This document shows positions 16,087 to 21,474 of a stretch of 21,474 nt of DNA, in pieces. Made by a program: the position numbers and the translations under genes. The DNA is from Elusimicrobia bacterium RIFOXYB2_FULL_48_7 (lineage in GTDB: Bacteria; Elusimicrobiota; Endomicrobiia; CG1-02-37-114; XYA2-FULL-39-19), in contig MGVM01000205.1 of assembly GCA_001800495.1 (NCBI GenBank), positions 5,672-27,145 on the forward strand, read 5' to 3'. Below the pieces are notes generated by a model that had not been told where the DNA came from, did not search any database, and saw only the letters and a list, made by a program, of their open reading frames with translations. Numbering within the stretch: position 1 is the first letter of the stretch; each line of letters starts with the position of its first letter.

Positions 16087-16104
16087 TGCCCGTGAAAACG
16101 GGTA
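16087..16104 (-). repeat. Short palindromic (REP-like) hairpin in the pstS leader
   Basis: CCCGT (16089-16093) pairs with ACGGG (16098-16102) around GAAA, with a further T-A pair outside. The surrounding sequence (16082-16112) has the look of the short dispersed CCCGTGAAAACGGG-type repeats found in many bacterial genomes. It lies in the predicted 5' untranslated region of the second pst operon. Confidence 0.5.
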
Positions 16105-16126
16105 TCTGGTTTCTTTTTTCACCAAT

Positions 16127-16180
16127 ATTATAAAACAAGGGTGTTAAGGCAGTATAAGCGGTTTGTTAAGATTGTGTTAA
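16127..16180 (-). promoter_or_regulatory. Pho-box-like direct repeats and promoter of the second pst operon
   Basis: On the minus strand TTAACA occurs at 16175-16180, 16164-16169 and 16142-16147, with a TTATAC variant at 16152-16157. The start-to-start steps are 11, 12 and 10 bases, about one helical turn each. Such TTAACA repeats every 11 bases are the hallmark of PhoP-type (Bacillus) Pho boxes, and PhoB boxes have the same 11-base period. A TATAAT box lies at 16127-16132, so the last repeats overlap the -35 region, as at activator-dependent Pho promoters. The predicted transcript starts near 16120. The regulator itself is not encoded in this window. Confidence 0.7.
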
Positions 16181-16200
16181 GAAGAAATGGAGGGGCCTGA

Positions 16201-16629
16201 TTAGATCGCTTTTATGAATTGTTCTACGGTAGTTTTGATTTTATTCCTGACAATTCTTGTTTTTTCAAGTTTTTCTTCGTAAGTTCCGTTAAAGGAGGAG
16301 GGGTCTTCAAAACTCCAGTGAATGGTTTTAGCTATTAATCCGGGAAATATGGGACAGGCCTGGCCGGCCGCCTCGTCACAGACAGTTATTACATAATGGT
16401 ATTTTTTTCCCTGCTTGAAAAAGTCAAACACGCTTTTTGTTTTGTTATTGGATATGTCCAGCCCGGCTTCCTTCATAACAGCAATAACCAGGGTGTTGAG
16501 CGTTCCCGGCTCCATGCCGGCGCTTTCCGCTTCGAACCTGCAGCCGCCAAGATCATTCAAAAAGGCTTCTGCCATCTGGCTGCGGGCGCTGTTATGAATG
16601 CAGACAAACAAAACCTTTGTTTTTTCCAT
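16201..16629 (-). CDS. arsC: Arsenate reductase, ArsC of the low-molecular-weight phosphatase fold
   Basis: The protein has 142 residues. The N-terminal phosphate loop FVCIHNSARSQ carries the CX5R motif with nucleophile Cys10, and the resolving pair lies in ITVCDEAAGQACP (Cys84 and Cys92). That three-cysteine arrangement marks the thioredoxin-coupled ArsC that reduces arsenate to arsenite. HWSFEDPSS is also typical and contains the general acid Asp. The gene lies 38 bases after phoU at the end of the first pst operon. Arsenate is a phosphate mimic imported by transporters of this kind, so co-expression would protect the cell when Pst is induced. No arsenite exporter or ArsR is visible. Its leader closely matches the leader of the adjacent phoU. 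Confidence 0.92.
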   Translation of the reverse strand: MEKTKVLFVCIHNSARSQMAEAFLNDLGGCRFEAESAGMEPGTLNTLVIAVMKEAGLDISNNKTKSVFDFFKQGKKYHYVITVCDEAAGQACPIFPGLIAKTIHWSFEDPSSFNGTYEEKLEKTRIVRNKIKTTVEQFIKAI

Positions 16630-16662
16630 TTCTACCTCTTTAATACCCCATGTTATGCGCTA
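16627..16662 (-). repeat. Leader copy shared by arsC and phoU (arsC copy)
   Basis: From the arsC start codon to 33 bases upstream, this sequence aligns without gaps to 17316-17351 in front of phoU. Over 16635-16662 versus 17324-17351, 23 of 28 bases are identical, including an ATGGGGTATTAAAG core next to the ribosome site. It lacks the opposite hairpin arm found at the phoU copy. Confidence 0.6.
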
Positions 16663-16667
16663 TGATA

Positions 16668-17318
16668 TTATACCTTATTATGTTTTATTACCCTGCCTTC
16701 AGCCAGGTAAATGACGTCTTCGCAGATATTTGTGGATAAATCCGCGATACGTTCCAGGTTGCCGGTAATCCTGATTAAATTCAGGGAGCGCTCTATGGTG
16801 GACGGGTCCTTGCCCATATAAAGCGTGAGTTCTTTCATTATTTTGGTGCGCAAATCATCCACAGTATTATCTCGCTCACAGACGCCTTTTGCCAGCGCGG
16901 GGTCTTCATTTACAAACGCGTTAATGCTGTCCTTAAACATATTTACAGCCGCCTCCGACATTTTTGGAATGTCATTGAGCGGTTTTACAAAAGGGCTTTC
17001 GATGAGGGATAAACTGCTCTGGGTAATATTGACAGCATGGTCGCCTATACGTTCCAGGTCGTTGTTCATCTTCATAGCCATCAGGATAATGCGTAAATCT
17101 TTTCCTTTCGGGGCGTACTGGGCAATAAGGGTGGTGCAGAGCTCGTCAATTTCAATCTCCAGATTATTGACTTTGGGTTCGTCAATCCGGATAACTTCAT
17201 CCAGAATATCTTTGTCCTTATTTACCAGCCCTTTGATGCTTTTATCAACCATTTTTTCAACAATACCCGCAAACCCCGTTATTTCTCTTTTTAATTCCAG
17301 AATTTTTTCTTCAAGCAT
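16668..17318 (-). CDS. phoU: Phosphate transport system regulator PhoU (first operon)
   Basis: The protein has 216 residues from the ATG at 17318 (MLEEKILELKREITGF). This start has AAAGGGG just upstream and aligns with the N-terminus of other PhoU proteins; the longer frame from 17375 would translate a stem-loop. Two PhoU repeats are present, with NDLERIGDHAVNITQ and GNLERIADLSTNICEDVIYL as the metal-binding helices. The expected role is cytoplasmic modulation of Pst and of the PhoR-type sensor. It lies after pstB in the first operon and before arsC. Confidence 0.95.
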   Translation of the reverse strand: MLEEKILELKREITGFAGIVEKMVDKSIKGLVNKDKDILDEVIRIDEPKVNNLEIEIDELCTTLIAQYAPKGKDLRIILMAMKMNNDLERIGDHAVNITQSSLSLIESPFVKPLNDIPKMSEAAVNMFKDSINAFVNEDPALAKGVCERDNTVDDLRTKIMKELTLYMGKDPSTIERSLNLIRITGNLERIADLSTNICEDVIYLAEGRVIKHNKV

Positions 17319-17331
17319 TTCTTCCCCTTTA

Positions 17332-17368
17332 ATACCCCATTCTACGCGCTTAGAAGCGTATGGGGTAT
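17332..17368 (-). promoter_or_regulatory. Stem-loop in the phoU leader
   Basis: ATACCCCA (17332-17339) pairs with TGGGGTAT (17361-17368), and TACGC (17343-17347) pairs with GCGTA (17356-17360) inside. One arm abuts the ribosome site of phoU. It sits in the same place as the stem-loop before the other phoU, and could control phoU translation or processing of the transcript. It has no U-tract for termination. Confidence 0.6.
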
Positions 17369-17385
17369 ATTCCATTACTCCTGAC

Positions 17386-18159
17386 TCAGCCGAATTTTCC
17401 GGTTATATAATCTTCTGTTCTTTTATCTTTTGGGACGGTGAATAGTTTTTCTGTGTGGCCGAATTCAATAAGTTCGCCCAGGTACATGAAAGCGGTGTAG
17501 TCCGATACCCTGCCGGCCTGCTGCATGTTGTGGGTGACAATCACAATGGTGTATTCTTTTTTCAGGCCTAAAATCAATTCTTCTATTTTTTTAGTGGAAA
17601 CCGGGTCCAGGCTGGCACAGGGTTCGTCAAACAGGAGCACTTCCGGTTCTACTGCCAGGCATCGCGCAATGCACAGCCTTTGCTGCTGGCCTCCCGAAAG
17701 GCAAAGAGCGCTCTCGTCAAGGCGGTTCATTACTTCGTTCCACAGGGCGGCTTTTTTCAGGGATTCTATTACTTTTTCAGTTATCACATTTTTATCCCTG
17801 ATGCCGTTCACTTCCATGCCGTAACTTACATTCTGGAAAATACTTTTTGGAAACGGGTTTGGCTTCTGGAAAACCATGCCCACCCGCCTTCTTATATCAA
17901 CCACATCGGTATTGGGTTCATTTATATTTTCACCGTCAAGCATTATATTGCCGGCCAGCCTTGAACGGGGTATTAAATCATTCATCCGGTTCAACAGCCT
18001 GATAAAAGTAGATTTTCCGCAGCCGGAAGGGCCTATAATAGCGGTTACTTTATTTTTGAATATGTTCAGGTTGATGTTTTTTAGGGCGTGGGTGCTGCCG
18101 TAGAAAAAGTCCACGTTTTCTGCAAGCATTCTTACAATTTTAATAGTATCAGTGTCCAT
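17386..18159 (-). CDS. pstB: Phosphate ABC transporter ATPase PstB (first operon)
   Basis: The protein has 257 residues from the ATG at 18159. An ATG two codons earlier (18165) is possible, but AAAGAGG is then only two bases away, against eight for the chosen start. All ATPase motifs are canonical: Walker A GPSGCGKS, Q-loop MVFQKPNPFP, signature LSGGQ, Walker B LLFDEP and switch VTHNMQQAGRVSD. It powers phosphate import as a homodimer under PstA/PstC. The start overlaps pstA by 11 bases. It serves as the internal reference against which the two divergent PstB proteins of the second operon stand out. Confidence 0.97.
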   Translation of the reverse strand: MDTDTIKIVRMLAENVDFFYGSTHALKNINLNIFKNKVTAIIGPSGCGKSTFIRLLNRMNDLIPRSRLAGNIMLDGENINEPNTDVVDIRRRVGMVFQKPNPFPKSIFQNVSYGMEVNGIRDKNVITEKVIESLKKAALWNEVMNRLDESALCLSGGQQQRLCIARCLAVEPEVLLFDEPCASLDPVSTKKIEELILGLKKEYTIVIVTHNMQQAGRVSDYTAFMYLGELIEFGHTEKLFTVPKDKRTEDYITGKFG

Positions 18160-19003
18160 AGGCATGTCCTCTTTGTTTTTGTCTTAAATAAATTGCTAAT
18201 CCGGAAACAGATAAAACAAGCAGCAATAATATTAACGAGCACCCGTAAGCGATGGCTGTTTGTTTGTCCGGGTGCGTTCCTTCTGTCATTAACGCGTAAA
18301 TATGGTAAGGCAGCGCCATAACTTCAGACATGGGCGATTTCGGGAAACCCCTTGTATAAAAAGTCGCCGCGGTAAAAAGAATAGGCGCGGTTTCTCCCGC
18401 GGCCCTGCCGATGCCCAGGATAACGCCTGTCAGAATACCGGACATGGCGGAAGGAAGAACAACTTTTTTTATGGTCTGCCAGCGTGTTGCCCCAAGCGCA
18501 AAAGACGCTTCCCTCAAGGATTGGGGGACTGCAAGCAAAGCTTCATTGGCGGCAGATATTATACCGGGCAAAATTAATATGCCCAGTGTAAGGCTTCCAG
18601 AAAGGATTGATACTCCGAAACCAAAGTATTTTACAAAGACCGCCAGCCCGAACAACCCGAAAACCACCGAAGGCACGCCCGCTAAATTATTAATGCTTAG
18701 GCGGATAATATTCACAATGTAGCCTGTGGGGCTGTACTCGCACAGATATATGGCGCAGGCAAGCCCCAGCGGCAATGAAAATATTATTGAACCTAAAGTC
18801 AGATAAAATGTCCCTATAATAGCGGGGGCAATACCGCCTTCGGTCATTGCCCTTCTGGGGACTTCCGTCAGGAATCCCCAGTTTATTATTTTTATTCCTT
18901 TAACTAATATAAAATAAATGATTGTACCCAGAAAAAACAGGGTGGCCGCCAGGCATAAATATAAAACCGCGAAGCCCAGCCCCTGGACGATTTTTTTGTT
19001 CAT
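18149..19003 (-). CDS. pstA: Phosphate ABC transporter permease PstA (first operon)
   Basis: The protein has 284 residues with six predicted membrane segments (first about 10-33). The coupling loop LREASFALGATRWQTIKKVV and the motif GIGRAAGETAPILFTAATFY are classic PstA, as are GGIAPAIIGTFYLTLG and NNLAGVPSVVFGLFGLAV. It forms the inner-membrane phosphate channel with the upstream PstC. It overlaps pstC by four bases (ATGA) and pstB at its end. Confidence 0.97.
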   Translation of the reverse strand: MNKKIVQGLGFAVLYLCLAATLFFLGTIIYFILVKGIKIINWGFLTEVPRRAMTEGGIAPAIIGTFYLTLGSIIFSLPLGLACAIYLCEYSPTGYIVNIIRLSINNLAGVPSVVFGLFGLAVFVKYFGFGVSILSGSLTLGILILPGIISAANEALLAVPQSLREASFALGATRWQTIKKVVLPSAMSGILTGVILGIGRAAGETAPILFTAATFYTRGFPKSPMSEVMALPYHIYALMTEGTHPDKQTAIAYGCSLILLLLVLSVSGLAIYLRQKQRGHAYGH

Positions 19004-19875
19004 TGCGCCAACCCCAGTTTCATGCGGTATTTCCTGCTGATTAATTCAGCCGCAATATTCAGCGCTAACGTAATTAAAAACAGAACCAGCCCTATGGCAA
19101 ATAGTGCGTGGTAATGGCTGCTGCCCATGGCGCTTTCGCCCATTTCCGCGGCGATAGTGGAAGTCATGGGCCTGATGGGGATAAAAAATGAAGTGGGGAT
19201 TACCGCGGCGCCGCCAGAAACCATCAATACTGTCATAGTTTCGCCAACAATTCTGCTCATGCCCAGAATGATGGAAGTAGAGATGCCCGACCCCGCCGCC
19301 GGCAATACTACGCGGGTCAAAGTCTGCCACCTGTTGGCGCCCAAAGCGAGGGAAGCTTCCCTGAAACTTTTAGGGACATAACCCAGCGCGTCTTCAGAAA
19401 TACTGCAGACAGTGGGTATTGCCATGATGCCCAGCACCAAACTTGCCGTAAAACCGCAGAGCCCGGTAGGCAGGTTTAAAGTTGTTTGTATGAAAGGGGC
19501 AATTACCACTATCCCGAAAAATCCGAATAAAATAGAAGGTACGCCGGACAATAATTCAATCATCGGCTTTAATATGGACCGAGTTCTCTCACTGGAGAGT
19601 TCGTGGATAAACAGCGCGCTGCCCACGCCTAATGGCACGCACACTACCATCGCTCCTGCGGTTACCAGCCCTGATGCCAGAATTAACGGCAATATCCCGA
19701 ATTCGGGCGGGGAATAAGTTGGGTACCAGGAGGACCCGAAAACGAAATTAAAAAAACTGACTTCCCTGAATATCGGCAGGCCTTCCTTGAATAAAACAAA
19801 TATAATCCCCGCCAGGAATACCAGAGAAGAAAATGCGAGAACGCTGAAAAACCACCTATATATTTTTTCTTTCAT
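19000..19875 (-). CDS. pstC: Phosphate ABC transporter permease PstC (first operon)
   Basis: The protein has 291 residues and six predicted membrane helices. WYPTYSPPEFGILPLILASG, the coupling loop FREASLALGANRWQTLTRVV and GMSRIVGETMTVLMVSGGAA identify PstC. The ATG at 19875 is the only sensible start, but no Shine-Dalgarno sequence precedes it; the upstream bases are AT-rich after a GC-rich hairpin. Weak initiation would help explain why the permease is made in smaller amounts than the binding protein encoded just before it. Confidence 0.97.
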   Translation of the reverse strand: MKEKIYRWFFSVLAFSSLVFLAGIIFVLFKEGLPIFREVSFFNFVFGSSWYPTYSPPEFGILPLILASGLVTAGAMVVCVPLGVGSALFIHELSSERTRSILKPMIELLSGVPSILFGFFGIVVIAPFIQTTLNLPTGLCGFTASLVLGIMAIPTVCSISEDALGYVPKSFREASLALGANRWQTLTRVVLPAAGSGISTSIILGMSRIVGETMTVLMVSGGAAVIPTSFFIPIRPMTSTIAAEMGESAMGSSHYHALFAIGLVLFLITLALNIAAELISRKYRMKLGLAQ

Positions 19876-19887
19876 GTTTAAATATAA

Positions 19888-19918
19888 ATACCCGCCGGCT
19901 AATACAGCCGGCGGATAT
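19888..19918 (-). promoter_or_regulatory. GC-rich hairpin between pstS and pstC
   Basis: CCGCCGGC (19892-19899) pairs perfectly with GCCGGCGG (19907-19914) around a 7-base loop. ATA/TAT pairs (19888-19890 and 19916-19918) extend it after one mismatch. The following minus-strand bases are T-rich but not a solid U-tract, so it may be a partial terminator or a 3' stabiliser that raises PstS over PstCAB (inference). Confidence 0.65.
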
Positions 19919-19929
19919 TATAGTGATCG

Positions 19930-20757
19930 TTATTTATTATCTTTCAACGCTACAAACCCTTCTTCTTCAACCAGCTTTTGCCCTTCATCACCAAGAATAA
20001 AATCTATAAATTGTTTTATTGTGCCCTGCGCTTCCCCGTTGGTGTACATGAAAAGCGGCCTTGAATAGGGGTATTTTCCTGACAGGACAGTCATTTTTGC
20101 GGCCGTAACGCCGTTTATGGGCACGGCTTTCACCTTATCCGAAAGGTAGCCGATGCCGCAATAGCCGATGGCGCCGGGTGTGTTGGTGATAGTGTTTGCC
20201 ACCGCCTGGTTTGATGCCTGCATAAGGGCGTCTTTACGCACTTTCATGCCGCCCAGGGCAAGCGCTCCAAAAGCTTCAAAAGTACCGCTTGCGCTGTCGC
20301 GTGAAACCACTACAATTTTCAGGTCCAGCCCGCCGGCTTTGGACCAATTTGAAATTTTCCCCGTATATATATCCTTGACTATTTTTTTTGTCAGGGCATT
20401 TACCGGGTTTGACGGATTAACGATTACCGCGATGCCGTCCATGGCAACTACATAGGCTTTAGGTTCTACTCCCCTGCCTATTGCTTTTTGTACTTCCGTG
20501 TCTTTCATCGGCCTGGAAGAATCCGCAATATCACAGGTTTTGTCTATCAGGGAAGCCACGCCCACACCTGAACCGCCGCCCCGCACAGTTATATTTGCTT
20601 CAGGATTCATGTCCATAAACTTCTCTGCTGCTGCCTGCGCGATAGGAAGAACCGTTGTGGAGCCTTCTACTACAATTTTCTTCCCGGCTGCGAATATACT
20701 GCCGCTTAACAAAGTCAATCCAAGCACTGCTGCTAAAACGAATTTTGTTGCTTCCAT
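19930..20757 (-). CDS. pstS: Periplasmic phosphate-binding protein PstS (first operon)
   Basis: The protein has 275 residues. A cleavable signal peptide (about 1-24, ending SIFAAG) has no lipobox Cys, so the protein should be soluble in the periplasm. The mature part follows PstS: VVEGSTTVLPIAQAAAEKF, RGGGSGVGVASLIDKTCDI, VAMDGIAVIVNPSNP, VSRDSASGTFEAF and SRPLFMYTNGEAQ. It delivers phosphate to PstCA. The ATG follows AGGAGG by 9 bases. It starts 30 bases after the porin gene, so porin and binding protein are probably transcribed together, moving phosphate through the outer membrane and on to the importer. Confidence 0.97.
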   Translation of the reverse strand: MEATKFVLAAVLGLTLLSGSIFAAGKKIVVEGSTTVLPIAQAAAEKFMDMNPEANITVRGGGSGVGVASLIDKTCDIADSSRPMKDTEVQKAIGRGVEPKAYVVAMDGIAVIVNPSNPVNALTKKIVKDIYTGKISNWSKAGGLDLKIVVVSRDSASGTFEAFGALALGGMKVRKDALMQASNQAVANTITNTPGAIGYCGIGYLSDKVKAVPINGVTAAKMTVLSGKYPYSRPLFMYTNGEAQGTIKQFIDFILGDEGQKLVEEEGFVALKDNK

Positions 20758-20787
20758 ATTGTATTCCTCCTGTTATTTTTTAATTAA

Positions 20788-21474
20788 TTAAAACTTCAAA
20801 ACTAAATCAACCTGGGTAAGGCTTTTCGGGGTTGTTGAAGACGCGCCGGTTATCTTATCCATGCTGTAATAGTCAATGCCCAGCGATACATTCGGGCTTA
20901 GGCCGTAAGAGATAATAAGCTCATAGCCCTTGCAATTGGTAGCCCCGCCGTAGGAATCTGAATCAGGCAGGGTATCAAGAAAAGCGTCTGTTTCAAGGTA
21001 TCTTGATAATGCTTTCACCTGCCAATCTCCCGCTGAAGCCACTTTAGGCGCTCCGAAAACAATACCTATGGCAGACCCGGCATTAGCCGTGCTCGTGCTT
21101 GGATTTGTGACGAAATCCCCAAAAATGCTGAGAGAATAGCCAAATACCTCGCCCATGTTCAACTGCAAGCTGGGGTTGACTGCATTGTAATCATTCCTTA
21201 ATGCGGCAGTGCCATTGGTATTCGTCTTGGCGCTGTTATCAAGTTTTCCGCCTTTCACAAACTGGGACTGATAGGCCGCCACAGCTGCTTTAAGGCTGAG
21301 CGTTTCACTAATGATTAAATCGCAGCCCAACTGTTCAGACAGCAGGCCCGGGTCGTTGGCCGCGCTGATTTCATCCAATATAAAATAGGAAGGTGTAAAA
21401 AACAGGTTCAATCCGCTATTTATTTTGAATGTTAAAGGCACGGATACGCCGTCAGGGTTCAAATCACCGTCCCA
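20788..21474 (-). CDS. Putative outer-membrane porin (N-terminus cut by window edge)
   Basis: The frame is open to the right edge, beginning WDGDLNPDGVSVPLTFKI, and 228 codons plus a stop are visible. A TTG at 21462 is a possible but unlikely start, because the preceding codons continue the domain. Alternating hydrophobic/polar strands with many aromatic residues (LNLFFTPSYF, LSIFGDFVTNP, YELIISYGL, VSLGIDYYSM) and a terminal LVLKF ending in Phe indicate a beta-barrel of the putative-porin (Porin_5-like) type. Its place just before pstS suggests it admits phosphate through the outer membrane, like OprP/OprO in role if not in family. Promoter and signal peptide lie outside the window. Confidence 0.82.
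   Translation of the reverse strand, partial: WDGDLNPDGVSVPLTFKINSGLNLFFTPSYFILDEISAANDPGLLSEQLGCDLIISETLSLKAAVAAYQSQFVKGGKLDNSAKTNTNGTAALRNDYNAVNPSLQLNMGEVFGYSLSIFGDFVTNPSTSTANAGSAIGIVFGAPKVASAGDWQVKALSRYLETDAFLDTLPDSDSYGGATNCKGYELIISYGLSPNVSLGIDYYSMDKITGASSTTPKSLTQVDLVLKF

Noticed and set aside
16064..16138. An upstream ATG extending pstS by 25 residues
   Set aside because: The extension translates the palindromic repeat and precedes a good ribosome site and lipoprotein signal beginning at 16063.
17319..17375. An upstream ATG extending phoU by 19 residues
   Set aside because: The extension is encoded by the stem-loop and leader; the internal ATG has the ribosome site and aligns with PhoU N-termini.

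Overview
The window appears to come from a Gram-negative (diderm) bacterium of moderate GC content. The evidence is an outer-membrane porin, a second small beta-barrel-like domain, two lipoproteins with clear lipoboxes, and secreted proteins with signal peptides. The secreted multi-FN3 glycoside hydrolase, the porin type and the tightly packed unidirectional operons recall uncultured candidate phyla such as Elusimicrobiota, Firestonebacteria or Omnitrophota. This is an impression from memory and not a placement. Every recognisable gene is on the minus strand, so transcription runs from high to low coordinates, and the layout below follows that direction.

Phosphate block, 21474 to 11258. The first operon is porin (5' end outside the window), pstS, pstC, pstA, pstB, phoU and an arsC-type arsenate reductase. 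Next comes a promoter region with four TTAACA-like repeats (a Pho-box candidate) and a TATAAT box. It drives a second complete Pst operon: lipoprotein pstS, pstC, pstA, pstB, a second pstB, and a second phoU. Adjacent pst genes mostly overlap by 4-17 bases. The two tandem ATPases of the second operon have complementary defects. One keeps the LSGGQ signature but has lost the Q-loop Gln and the switch His. The other keeps Gln and His but has LTLEQ in place of LSGGQ. Together they could form an asymmetric ATPase heterodimer with one canonical and one degenerate site. This is the most interesting observation in the window. Stem-loops sit before both phoU genes and between pstS and pstC.

Housekeeping block, 11227 to 7767. 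A near-consensus promoter lies only a few bases from the nadK start, which suggests a leaderless mRNA. nadK, recN and a SplB-like radical SAM gene overlap one another.

Fic block, 7766 to 5582. An AT-rich intergenic region carries a strong promoter and repeated AAATACTAAT operator-like sites. It precedes a Fic-family gene of different composition, which overlaps a GNA1162/DUF799-like lipoprotein gene by one base.

Surface block, 5527 to 1. An ECF sigma factor is followed by a zinc-finger anti-sigma factor with a periplasmic PrcB-like domain, a secreted barrel plus transglutaminase-like protein, and a large secreted FN3-GH5 protein that runs off the left edge. This looks like one operon for a sigma-controlled cell-surface or polysaccharide function. 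I saw no rRNA, tRNA, CRISPR array or insertion sequence.
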